Shown: positions 1 to 8,213 of the stretch, piece by piece
Position numbering within the stretch: the first letter of the stretch is position 1
Layout of the letters: each line of letters opens with the position of its first letter
DNA from: UBA10427 sp003500135
GTDB taxonomy: Bacteria > Bacteroidota > Bacteroidia > Cytophagales > Cyclobacteriaceae
Assembly: GCA_963966275.1 (NCBI GenBank)
Contig: CAWZYQ010000095.1
Span: 1 to 14,897, forward strand
DNA: 14,897 nt
Direction: 5' to 3'
Made by a program: the position numbers and the translations under genes
The notes under the pieces: model-generated
Database searches by the model: none
Told to the model about the DNA's origin: nothing
Seen by the model: the letters and a program-made list of their open reading frames with translations, nothing else

Positions 1-62
1 TAAACACTTTTTGCCTTCAATTTACGCGTTTTCACTAAATTACCAGTAGAACCATCTTTTTC

Positions 63-1250
63 TTGATCGGTTTTATATTGAACCTGAGTGTATTGGGGAT
101 ATTTAATGTTTTTGACCCAATAGGAGATGCCATAAGTGATGTGGAATTTACAGATATTGTGTTTTCTGAAATCAGGGAATCGCCTGTTAGAGAAGATTCT
201 AATATTGTAATTGTAAACATTGGCAAATTAGAAAGAGCACAATTGGCAATGCAGATCAATATAATCAATCAATTTGGGCCTAAAGCAATTGGGATTGACA
301 GCTTTTTCAGTTTTCCAAAAGACTCTGCCGGAGATGCGGCCTTGTATAATGCTTTATCTTCAGTGGATAACCTGGTCATGGCCAGTCAATTGATGGAATA
401 CAATGAAACTTATAATCGATTTGATTCCCTTAAAAAATCTTTCTCATGGGTAGCCCCTCCGGGCAATTCGGGGTTTGCCAATCTTTTTACCAATGCAGCT
501 GAACAGGATAGGTTCAAAGTGTGCCGGACTTTTCCACCCGGAATGAAGACTAAAGAAGATACGGTTTATGCTTTTGCAGTCGAATTGGCAAGAATATTGT
601 CACCAGAGAAAACGGAACGTTTTTTAGCGCGTCGCAATGAAGAGGAGATCATTAATTATAAAAGAAACATATTGAGTTATGACATGAGTCAGATAAGTGG
701 CCAATACACGGCTATTGATGTGCAGGATGTCTTTCAATTGAATTTTGAACCCCGTATTATCAAAGATAAAATTGTGTTGTTCGGCTTTTTGGGTGAAGAT
801 TTTTACGATAAAAGCTGGAAGGATAAGTTTTACACCCCTTTAAATGTCAATTATGCCGGGCGGTCCAACCCGGATATGTATGGTGTAGTCATTCATGCCA
901 ACATTATTTCGATGATTCTCGATGAAGATTACCTTTACCAGCAGTCGAGATGGGCCAGTATAATGTGGGCCATAATTTTATGCGTGATCAACGTTTATGG
1001 TTTTATGATCATATACCACAGGTTGCCTCAATGGTACGACGGTTTGACAAAAACCATTCAGTTAATTGAAATTTTACTTTTATTATTTGTCACGGTGATG
1101 AGCTTCCACTGGTTTAACTACAAGTTGGAACTCACCCTTGCCACGGCAGTAATCGCGCTGGCTGGCGATTCCCTTGAAGTGTATAAGGGGTTAATTATGA
1201 ATTTGTTTACAAAGAAAGGAAGGAAAAATATTTTCAGGATACAAAATTAA
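63..1250 (+). CDS. CHASE2-domain integral membrane protein without an output domain
   Basis: This is probably an extracytoplasmic sensor anchored in the inner membrane. Numbering from the TTG at 63, residues 1-17 are a hydrophobic helix. Residues about 20-290 resemble CHASE2: a start like DPIGDAISDVEFTDIVFS, an AIGIDSFF strand, IVLFGFLG, and the end motif YGVVIHANIISMIL. Three hydrophobic helices follow at about 298-318, 329-351 and 355-368, then a short basic tail. CHASE2 proteins usually continue into a kinase, GGDEF or cyclase domain; here nothing follows the last helix. The start is uncertain. No ATG fits: the frame is closed by TAA at 36-38, leaving ATT at 39 (which gives a better first helix, with TSRTIFFL added) or TTG at 63. 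A start before the window would require a frameshift. The gene is 7 nt upstream of the FecR-like gene, so the two are likely cotranscribed. Family call is good; ligand and partner are unknown. Confidence 0.85.
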   Translation: MIGFILNLSVLGIFNVFDPIGDAISDVEFTDIVFSEIRESPVREDSNIVIVNIGKLERAQLAMQINIINQFGPKAIGIDSFFSFPKDSAGDAALYNALSSVDNLVMASQLMEYNETYNRFDSLKKSFSWVAPPGNSGFANLFTNAAEQDRFKVCRTFPPGMKTKEDTVYAFAVELARILSPEKTERFLARRNEEEIINYKRNILSYDMSQISGQYTAIDVQDVFQLNFEPRIIKDKIVLFGFLGEDFYDKSWKDKFYTPLNVNYAGRSNPDMYGVVIHANIISMILDEDYLYQQSRWASIMWAIILCVINVYGFMIIYHRLPQWYDGLTKTIQLIEILLLLFVTVMSFHWFNYKLELTLATAVIALAGDSLEVYKGLIMNLFTKKGRKNIFRIQN

Positions 1251-1257
1251 ATGCATT

Positions 1258-2145
1258 ATGAAGAAGTTACTCATTTTTGGCGTTTTGCTGCTATTCGGCA
1301 ATTCGTTAATGGCTCAAGATTACATTTTCAAAGTCTTGCTCAATAAAGGGAACAATACGATTGAAAGAAATGGAGAGACTATTCCGGTTAAAACAGGAAC
1401 GTCTTTACAGGCTGGTGATATGTTATCGGCCAATGGTGAGGTTTACGTCGGACTTATACATCAGAATGGTCAGACTATCGAACTAAGAGAAGCTAAAAAG
1501 TACAAAGTGGATGATCTCGGTAAACAGGTCTCTGCCAAAAGCAATTCTGTCATTGCAAAATATGGACAGTATGTCATAAACAAAATGTCGGATGAAGAAG
1601 GTAGTGGGAAAAACCTGAAAGTGACCGGAGCAGTAGAGCGCGGCAGTGAAGGTGTTATTTCCGTGTACCTCCCTTATTCCAATGAGTTGTTTGGTAAAAA
1701 AGCAGTGGTAGAATGGGATCAACTTGATGAAGTAACGGAATATGAGGTTATACTCAAAAACAAGTTTGATGAAGAAATAAAAATGCTTCCGGTAGAGGGA
1801 AATACGTTAGCAATTGATCTCGAGGCTGAAGATCTGACAAATGAAAGTTTGTTGATTGTTTCAGTAAAGGCAAGTGGGAATGATGGGCTGTCTTCAAGCG
1901 ATTATGGCATTAAAAAAATGACGGAGCAGGAATATGATGAAATCAAGGCAGAATATGAGTCATTAGAAGGTATTACCCAGGGGTCAACGCTTGAAGACCT
2001 GTTGATCGCTTCCTTTTTTGAAGAGAAGAACTTATTAATCGATGCCATAGCACGTTATCACAAAGCCATGGAGGATCATCCGGAAATGGGCGATTTTCAA
2101 ATTCTTTACGAAGACTTTCTGTTCAGAAATGGTCTGAAAGAGTAA
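1258..2145 (+). CDS. Exported FecR-like domain protein
   Basis: This is a 295-residue exported protein with a type I signal peptide (residues 1-20, MKKLL...LMAQ). Residues about 40-110 have the FecR-like pattern: VKTGTSLQAGDMLSANGE, then a beta-rich GLIHQNGQTIELRE stretch. FecR domains are periplasmic regulatory or ligand-binding modules, but here there is no transmembrane anchor and no anti-sigma N-terminal region, so this is not a classical FecR. Residues about 145-205 look like a beta-sandwich (VVEWDQLDEVTEYEVILKN), similar to fibronectin/Ig-like repeats. The last 75 residues are acidic and helical, with one TPR-like helix pair (LIDAIARYHKAMEDHPEMG). The ATG at 1258 is chosen because it opens the signal peptide; the ATG at 1251 is out of frame. 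It follows the CHASE2 gene by 7 nt and ends at a bidirectional hairpin. The domain call is moderate and the function is unknown. Confidence 0.75.
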   Translation: MKKLLIFGVLLLFGNSLMAQDYIFKVLLNKGNNTIERNGETIPVKTGTSLQAGDMLSANGEVYVGLIHQNGQTIELREAKKYKVDDLGKQVSAKSNSVIAKYGQYVINKMSDEEGSGKNLKVTGAVERGSEGVISVYLPYSNELFGKKAVVEWDQLDEVTEYEVILKNKFDEEIKMLPVEGNTLAIDLEAEDLTNESLLIVSVKASGNDGLSSSDYGIKKMTEQEYDEIKAEYESLEGITQGSTLEDLLIASFFEEKNLLIDAIARYHKAMEDHPEMGDFQILYEDFLFRNGLKE

Positions 2146-2172
2146 TTTACATTAAATAGTTTTATTAATAAT

Positions 2173-2195
2173 AAGCCACTCCAGATGAGTGGCTT
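2173..2195. terminator. Bidirectional intrinsic terminator between convergent genes
   Basis: A perfect 9-bp stem (AAGCCACTC at 2173-2181 with GAGTGGCTT at 2187-2195) closes a 5-nt loop, CAGAT. It is followed by TTTCTAATTT on the + strand and by TTATTATTAATAAAA on the - strand. It sits 27 nt after the FecR-like stop and 42 nt after the CHAT-gene stop, so it can end both transcripts. Confidence 0.8.
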
Positions 2196-2237
2196 TCTAA
2201 TTTCATCAATAAAGTAAGTAAGGCAAGCTGGTCTTGT

Positions 2238-5200
2238 TCAATCCATTCCAATTAGAATGAATGCACCCCAGTCTATTGGATCACTGTATTTTTCCCTTAT
2301 AGTCTTTTTTGCCTGTACGAAGGAGCTCCTCAGATTTCCCGTCTTTAACCAGTAATCATAGAAATTGACCATGAGTTCGCTGGTAGCCTGATCTGAAACC
2401 TTGAATAAGCTCATAATCAAATTATCAGCGCCAGCTACTATAAATGCACGTTGAAGACCATATACGCCTTCTCCCGCGGTTACGTCACCTACCCCGGTTT
2501 CACATGCACTTAGCACTACCAGATCAGTATAATCGAGGTTGAGGTTCATGGCTTCATAAGCAGTAAGTATTCCGTCCATCATATTGAATTTATACTGCGT
2601 TTGAGCTAATATATCCCCTGCACCGTTTAGCATAAGCCCCGATCGCATCAGTGGATTATTGACGGCGGTAGACTGTTTCAATTGTTCGAGGGCAAGATTT
2701 TCATCTTCCACAATTGATGGACTGTAGAAACCATGCGTTGCAATATGGAATACCGCCGCATTCTTTTTGTTTTTCACTACTTCTTCAGTGGCCTCGTCCG
2801 ATAGAAATTGTTCTGTATGCCAGCCCTTACTTTCAAGTATTTCACTTAGCCTGGTCACTTCTTTTCTGGTGCCCGGCAATTTGTTGATGTAAATAGGAGA
2901 ATGGTCGGGGTTAACTTCTAAGTAGTAATCCGGGTCACCAAACAGGATGGCTGTTTTATCTTTGGTTTCTTCCTTTTTTCGTGCCATTGCCAGGTCTTTT
3001 GTATTCGATAGCAATACAATATTTGATCTGTCCAATACATACAAGCTGTCATTGACCGGAATAACTTCCAGGTTAATTTGATTATATACACCGTCGGGAG
3101 AAAGGTAGATCGTTGTGGGATTGCCTATTCTTATCTCGATTTTTGCCCAAAAATTTTGATAGGAATATTCGTCATGATATCGATAAATGATCGAGTTTTT
3201 GTAATATTTAAAATATTTGTCCTCAAGATCTTCTCCATTTTTAAGTAAAATAAGCTCAGGTCTTTTTTGTTCACTATCGCTTTTAAGCATCAACACTGCA
3301 TAGTATATGGAATCACTGAAAACCTGATCGAATAGACGGAACCGGGCCATTTCAAGCGCTACTTCGCCGGGTTTCAGAGCTTTTTGAACATCTTCCCATT
3401 CGAGTTGTGCATTTTGCGATTGATTATTGAACAAAGCGCTATGCATACTCAGGTCTTTTTCCATTCTATTGATCGCGTTATAAAGCGAATCGGTGTCAAT
3501 ATTTAATGCCATCAGTTCCTCAAGGTTCATACTCAGGGTTTTGGTTTGCAGTTCCTTAGCTGCCAACCAATCTTGAAAAGTCTGCCTTATGGCTGGGTCG
3601 GGGCTGCTCATAATCGACTCGCGCATTTTAACGGAATTGTTTAGGAGGAGTGCTTTAGTACGCAGTGCATTATTATACATTCGGCCAATCATTTTATCAT
3701 TGGAATCATCGCTAATGGTCACTACAAGAGTGTTGTAATATTCATAGTCGTCTTTGATAGAGTTCCAGAACCGGGCCTTTTCCGTTTCGCTCAATGAACT
3801 AAAGAAGTAGCGGATATACTGATCGTATGATTCAAGGGCATCCTCGATTAAAGAAAGAGCATTTTTATAATCTTTTTTCATATAGGCCACCCGGCTCAGT
3901 CGGGCCAGTGATTTCACATAATCGGGGTGTTCTTTGCTAAAGAGTTTATTGTATATCCTTCTGGCCAGATCATAATTGATTTCAGCTTCATTATAGTTTT
4001 GAAGCATGTAATACATATCGCCAAGCAGCATGTATACACTCGCCACGTTAATGTTGTTCTTCTTATTGACCTTTTCCAACCATATTTGCTCGGCCTGTTT
4101 TAAAAGAGGGAATGCTTTAGTGAATTTCTGTTCATAAATAAATGCCAATGCTTTATTTTGAAGGTAAAATGCATAAAGCGGACTTTGCTCATCCAGCTCT
4201 TCTGTAATGATTTCCCGCGCCTTTTCCAGTGTGGCATGTACAGTATCAGGTGACCGGGACAGGTTAATGCCAATAATGGCTTGTTTTTGATATATTTCGG
4301 CCAGATATACATTGAATTGGCCTAGCTCTTTTGTGTACTGATCAATTGCAGCATTTATTTGTTTTTCAGCACTTTCGAAATCACCAATGTTTGAACTCAC
4401 ATCTGCTTCAAGCGTGAGAATAGGTACTTCATGAATAGATTTTTGGCCATACACATTGCGGCACAGTTCCGAGGCCTTTGTAATGATCTTTTCTGATTTT
4501 GTATAATCGCCTTTTTGTAGCAATATATTGGCTTTCATCAACCAGACATCAATCAGATTTTTATTGTCCGGTCCCAGGCTTTTTTGATAATCATAAATAA
4601 GTTGATCAATCAGTTCTTCTGCATCCTCATATTGACCGGTAAGCCTGAAAGTTTCTGCCAGGGCTTCAATTGTAGTCCAGTCGTTTTGAATTTTCAGGTC
4701 AGCCTTATCTATGTATTTCAATGATTGAAACAATTCATTTTCCGCTTCATTATATAAACCTCTTTTAATCAACAACTGAGAGCGTGAATGAAGCCATTTT
4801 CCATAGTTGATTGCATTTAAATCATTCCGGTCTTTTCTGAAAATTGGTTCGATTAAATTGAGGTATTGCCCGGCTTTATTATAGTCACCCAATAAAATTT
4901 GCTGGTTGGCCACTTTCTGCAGTTGTAAGGCATAAGGTATCTGATCACGTTGATAGGTTTTAAGGGTAGCATCCAAAGCCGTACCAATAGCTTCTTTTGA
5001 TTTTTCAATTTGACTAATGAGCCAAAAATAATCTGACAAACTATTATGAATGGGAACAAAGTCATGATGTGCAATTTCAATTTCCTTTGAAGCGATGTCA
5101 TACCAACTTTCCCGATAGATGTCTCCGGCCTCCTCCAATTTATTGGTGTACTCAATTAAACTACCAGCACGTTTCAATTTTGCCAGATGATAGGTTACAG

Positions 5201-6419
5201 AATTGCTGCCATAATTTCTTTCCACCGCATGGAGATATCTGCTAAAATATCCGGCTGCATCGGTATAGCGGTTCATGGCCTCATAGTTATTTGATATCAT
5301 AAGCCATACATCCGGCAAAAAAGCAAGGTCCTGAGGGTATTGCTGTGCATTTTGCAGCCAATTCGCTGCTTTTTGCTCAAAAAGCTGGTGGTCTCCTTTC
5401 AAATAAGTTGCTCTTAGATCAATAATACCCGGTAAAAGCCGGAAAGCTGATTTTTTACTGTACTGGCTTTTGATCCTTTCTTTATAGGTTTTAATCTCGC
5501 TGTTATACTTTCCTCTTCGGTCGTGATGCAAGTAGGTATCAATAAGGGTTAGTTGAATTTTATTGACGAGTGGGTCCCAGTCATTTTTTAAAGACCTGGC
5601 CAGTCCGTAGGCATCTTCCAAAAGCTTCTCAGCCTCTTTATCCTGATGTCGTGCATCATTAATTTTTCCTAATAAATAGTGGTTTTCAATGGTCTGGATA
5701 CTTTTCTTTTTAAATTCATCGTCAATAAATGCCCCAATTGTTTTCGCAACCGAATCTGCCGATTGGATATCTCCCTGATCCAGAAAGAGCCATCCAAGTT
5801 CGTTGGAAAAATCGGCCATATATTCCATCCAGGGTTCCCGGTCCCTTTTGTTTTTTGCTTCGGCAATTTGTCTGCGATACCAGGGTACAATCGAATCAGC
5901 CAGAAGTATACCTTCTCTAAATTTCGATTGACCTTTGTAAATTTTAAGCTGTGAGAAGAGCCAAAGGTGCTTTAATTCCGGTTTTTCAAGTTCATCAAAA
6001 CTTTTCTTTTCCAGCATAAAAAGCAAACTATCAGCTTTGGCAAACTGACCGTAATCAAGATACAGTGAAATCGACTTGATTACCGTTTCCAAATGGGCCT
6101 TATGATCGATGGTCTTTATACCCTGCGCCAGTTTAAGTGCATTGGCTACATTTTGTGTAAACGAAGTGAAGTCGCCTGTGTAAAAACTAATGGTAGCTTC
6201 ATTGAGAAAAGTAAGGGGCAAATAAGGATTTTGCTGGCCAAACTCTTTGTAGCTTTTTGTTCTGAGAGATCGGTTATACTTCAAAGCTTTGTCAAACCCC
6301 CCTTTTTCAAAGGCTTTTTCGTATTTGTCATTCAGCTTATCGACATTTTGTGCTATTGATAATTGAGCTCCACAAAAAATGAGTAAGCTTATAAACAATG
6401 AAATGCGTTTGGTATGCAT
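2238..6419 (-). CDS. Exported TPR-CHAT (caspase-like) protein
   Basis: This is a 1393-residue protein with a signal peptide (residues 1-24, ending SIAQ), so it acts outside the cytoplasm. Residues about 30-900 are consecutive helical TPR-type repeats (for example LGDMYYMLQNYNEAEINYDLA and RVAYMKKDYKNALSLIEDAL). A linker and coiled region follow, then a CHAT domain over about 1006-1393. CHAT is a caspase/separase-fold domain. The predicted catalytic His is H1229 in HIATHGFY and the Cys is C1306 in LSACETGVGD (codon at 2502-2504); both are present. The conserved YLSPDGVYNQINLEVIP and PGTRKEV segments are also there, as is the C-terminal DWGAFILIG typical of the family. There is no lipobox and no transmembrane anchor after the signal peptide. 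The gene converges on the CHASE2/FecR-like pair and diverges from dnaA. Substrate and trigger are unknown. Proteolytic activity is inferred from the dyad, not shown. Confidence 0.93.
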   Translation of the reverse strand: MHTKRISLFISLLIFCGAQLSIAQNVDKLNDKYEKAFEKGGFDKALKYNRSLRTKSYKEFGQQNPYLPLTFLNEATISFYTGDFTSFTQNVANALKLAQGIKTIDHKAHLETVIKSISLYLDYGQFAKADSLLFMLEKKSFDELEKPELKHLWLFSQLKIYKGQSKFREGILLADSIVPWYRRQIAEAKNKRDREPWMEYMADFSNELGWLFLDQGDIQSADSVAKTIGAFIDDEFKKKSIQTIENHYLLGKINDARHQDKEAEKLLEDAYGLARSLKNDWDPLVNKIQLTLIDTYLHHDRRGKYNSEIKTYKERIKSQYSKKSAFRLLPGIIDLRATYLKGDHQLFEQKAANWLQNAQQYPQDLAFLPDVWLMISNNYEAMNRYTDAAGYFSRYLHAVERNYGSNSVTYHLAKLKRAGSLIEYTNKLEEAGDIYRESWYDIASKEIEIAHHDFVPIHNSLSDYFWLISQIEKSKEAIGTALDATLKTYQRDQIPYALQLQKVANQQILLGDYNKAGQYLNLIEPIFRKDRNDLNAINYGKWLHSRSQLLIKRGLYNEAENELFQSLKYIDKADLKIQNDWTTIEALAETFRLTGQYEDAEELIDQLIYDYQKSLGPDNKNLIDVWLMKANILLQKGDYTKSEKIITKASELCRNVYGQKSIHEVPILTLEADVSSNIGDFESAEKQINAAIDQYTKELGQFNVYLAEIYQKQAIIGINLSRSPDTVHATLEKAREIITEELDEQSPLYAFYLQNKALAFIYEQKFTKAFPLLKQAEQIWLEKVNKKNNINVASVYMLLGDMYYMLQNYNEAEINYDLARRIYNKLFSKEHPDYVKSLARLSRVAYMKKDYKNALSLIEDALESYDQYIRYFFSSLSETEKARFWNSIKDDYEYYNTLVVTISDDSNDKMIGRMYNNALRTKALLLNNSVKMRESIMSSPDPAIRQTFQDWLAAKELQTKTLSMNLEELMALNIDTDSLYNAINRMEKDLSMHSALFNNQSQNAQLEWEDVQKALKPGEVALEMARFRLFDQVFSDSIYYAVLMLKSDSEQKRPELILLKNGEDLEDKYFKYYKNSIIYRYHDEYSYQNFWAKIEIRIGNPTTIYLSPDGVYNQINLEVIPVNDSLYVLDRSNIVLLSNTKDLAMARKKEETKDKTAILFGDPDYYLEVNPDHSPIYINKLPGTRKEVTRLSEILESKGWHTEQFLSDEATEEVVKNKKNAAVFHIATHGFYSPSIVEDENLALEQLKQSTAVNNPLMRSGLMLNGAGDILAQTQYKFNMMDGILTAYEAMNLNLDYTDLVVLSACETGVGDVTAGEGVYGLQRAFIVAGADNLIMSLFKVSDQATSELMVNFYDYWLKTGNLRSSFVQAKKTIREKYSDPIDWGAFILIGMD

Positions 6420-6739
6420 TGTATTAAACCTTTATCCCAATATGCAATATACAATCTAAGTAATTTCCAAAATAGCTTTTTTTGTATAAATCCTATTAAT
6501 GATTGGTACTATACCAATATTCAGTTAGCTTTTTGCAGTTGCTCCTACCTGATCCTGTTTCTGCGGGATTATATTTTTTAAAGATTTTTTATCCAAAACC
6601 GGTCTGTATTAAAAGTTTTAATGCATTATAAAAAGTCAGAGGAGAAATGGTTTTTTTGTTACCCGATTTTTTCACAATTTTGTTTCCCTTTTCCTAAAAA
6701 GAGAATAACAATTTACTAATAACGGTTCTGTAAAGAATT
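6420..6739. promoter_or_regulatory. CHAT-dnaA divergent intergenic region with DnaA-box-like sites
   Basis: This 320-bp AT-rich gap has no gene and should carry the promoters of both flanking genes. Nonamers resembling DnaA boxes (consensus TTATCCACA, relaxed TTWTNCACA) are TTATCCAAA at 6589-6597 (one mismatch), TTTTTCACA at 6668-6676 (fits the relaxed form) and, more weakly, TTATCCCAA at 6432-6440 (two mismatches). A 15-bp AT palindrome, ATTAAAAGTTTTAAT, lies at 6608-6622. For dnaA, a TTG at 6656-6658 followed after 16 nt by CAATTTTG at 6675-6682 is a partial match to the Bacteroidota TTG/TAnnTTTG promoter. Autoregulation of dnaA through such boxes is common in bacteria. A replication origin here is possible, but three scattered imperfect boxes do not establish it. 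Confidence 0.35.
6502..6518. repeat. Perfect 7-bp inverted repeat, possible operator
   Basis: ATTGGTA at 6502-6508 and TACCAAT at 6512-6518 are perfect inverted arms separated by CTA. No T-run follows on either strand, so it does not look like a terminator. It lies 83 bp upstream of the CHAT start codon and 222 bp upstream of dnaA, where a repressor or activator dimer of the CHAT gene could bind. No regulator is identified. Confidence 0.45.
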
Positions 6740-8161
6740 ATGCAAACGGATTTTCAAAGTGCTTGGAGCAAGTGTCTTACCCTGATTCAGAGCAACGTAA
6801 GCGAACAGAGTTTTGGAACTTGGTTCAAGCCCATTGTACCGTTGCGCCTCGAGAATAAAATCCTTACCATACAGGTACCCAGTCAGTTTTTTTACGAATA
6901 TCTCGAAGAGCATTACGTTCATTTGCTTCGAGCTGTAATGAACCAGGTTTTAGGTGAGGATTATCAGTTGGAATATTCAGTGATGGTTGATAAAGGGTTT
7001 TCCGGCAATAAACCCTACGTGGTCAATTTGCCCAACCGGAATACGGGGAAATCCAATGGGCTGCCCAATCAAAACAATCCGGCATTTACCAGCCCGTTTG
7101 ACATACCGGCAGTACAGGAAAACAACCAGCAATCCCAACTAAACAACAACTACCTTTTCGAGAATTTCATTGAAGGGGATTGTAACCGCCTGGCTCGATC
7201 GGCGGGGCTTGCTGTGGCTAAAAAGCCCGGAGCAACCTCTTTTAATCCTTTGATGTTTTATGGTGGAGTAGGCCTCGGTAAAACCCACCTGGTACATGCT
7301 ATAGGTAATGAAATAAAGAATTTCGTAGATAATAAATTTGTTTTGTATGTATCATCGGAAAAATTTACGAACCAGTTTTTCGATGCCATAAAAGCTAATC
7401 GAATTCAGGAGTTTTCCGGCTACTACATGCAGGTTGATGTGCTGATCCTTGATGATGTTCAGTTTTTTGAAGGGAAGGAAAAGACACAGGAAATTTTCTT
7501 TCATATTTTCAATCACCTGCATCAGTCAGGTAAGCAGATCATAATGACTTCCGACAGGCCTCCAAAGGATTTAGCGGGACTGATGGAGCGCCTGGTATCG
7601 CGGTTCAAATGGGGCCTGACAGCAGACTTGCAGCAACCTGATTATGAAACACGGATAGCCATCATCAAACGTAAAATGCAGAATGAGGGGATACAAATTC
7701 CCGATTCTGTGGTGGAGTATATTGCCTACAGCGTTGACACGAATATCCGTGAGCTGGAAGGAGTATTGATTTCACTAATTGCCAATGCCTCGCTGGTACG
7801 TAAAGACATTGATCTTGAGCTGGCCAAGCAAACGCTTAAAAACATTGTTCATGATATTGATTCAGAAGTAGGTGTCGATTATATCCAAAAAATGGTGGCA
7901 GAATATTTCAGGATCCCGGTAGACAAACTCAAAGAAAAGACCAGGAAAAAAGAGATCGTTATCGCACGTCAGATCGCCATGTATTTTGCCAAGGAATACA
8001 CCAATCATTCTCTCAAATCTATCGGAAGCCACTTTGGCGGAAGAGATCACTCTACCGTAATTCATGCCGTTCAAACCGTCAATGACATGTATGATATCGA
8101 TAGTTCCTTTAAAAAATCGCTCGACGAACTTCGTAAAAAGCTTAAGCTAAAAGCGGTATAA
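6740..8161 (+). CDS. dnaA: Chromosomal replication initiator protein DnaA
   Basis: DnaA is the AAA+ ATPase that binds DnaA boxes and melts the replication origin. At 473 residues it has normal family length. Domain I is residues about 1-85 (FGTWFKPIVPL). An Asn/Gln-rich linker, domain II, runs to about 135. The AAA+ domain follows, with Walker A GGVGLGKT at 175-182, Walker B LILDD at 235-239, the arginine-finger region VSRFKWG with R288, and sensor 2 NIRELEG with R337. Domain IV carries the DNA-binding signature GGRDHSTVIHA starting at 433. The ATG at 6740 gives the standard domain I start. The gene stands alone, without dnaN or recF next to it. It converges on the protease gene with a 52-bp gap in which I see no clear terminator. 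All key residues are present, and the assignment is essentially certain. Confidence 0.99.
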   Translation: MQTDFQSAWSKCLTLIQSNVSEQSFGTWFKPIVPLRLENKILTIQVPSQFFYEYLEEHYVHLLRAVMNQVLGEDYQLEYSVMVDKGFSGNKPYVVNLPNRNTGKSNGLPNQNNPAFTSPFDIPAVQENNQQSQLNNNYLFENFIEGDCNRLARSAGLAVAKKPGATSFNPLMFYGGVGLGKTHLVHAIGNEIKNFVDNKFVLYVSSEKFTNQFFDAIKANRIQEFSGYYMQVDVLILDDVQFFEGKEKTQEIFFHIFNHLHQSGKQIIMTSDRPPKDLAGLMERLVSRFKWGLTADLQQPDYETRIAIIKRKMQNEGIQIPDSVVEYIAYSVDTNIRELEGVLISLIANASLVRKDIDLELAKQTLKNIVHDIDSEVGVDYIQKMVAEYFRIPVDKLKEKTRKKEIVIARQIAMYFAKEYTNHSLKSIGSHFGGRDHSTVIHAVQTVNDMYDIDSSFKKSLDELRKKLKLKAV

Positions 8162-8213
8162 AAAAACTGCCATCGAAATATCAACAGCAGCTTCAATTGT
8201 TTTTATTAACCAT

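Noticed and set aside
1258..2145. FecR-like protein as a classical anti-sigma regulator
   Set aside because: No sigma factor or TonB receptor gene is nearby, and the protein lacks the cytoplasmic N-terminal domain and transmembrane helix of FecR.
2238..6419. TPR-CHAT protein as part of a type III-E CRISPR (Craspase/Csx29-like) system
   Set aside because: It has a signal peptide, and there are no cas genes or CRISPR repeats in the window.
8162..8213. Intrinsic terminator between dnaA and the protease gene
   Set aside because: Only weak, short pairings can be drawn around the T-rich stretch at about 8199-8205; none is convincing.
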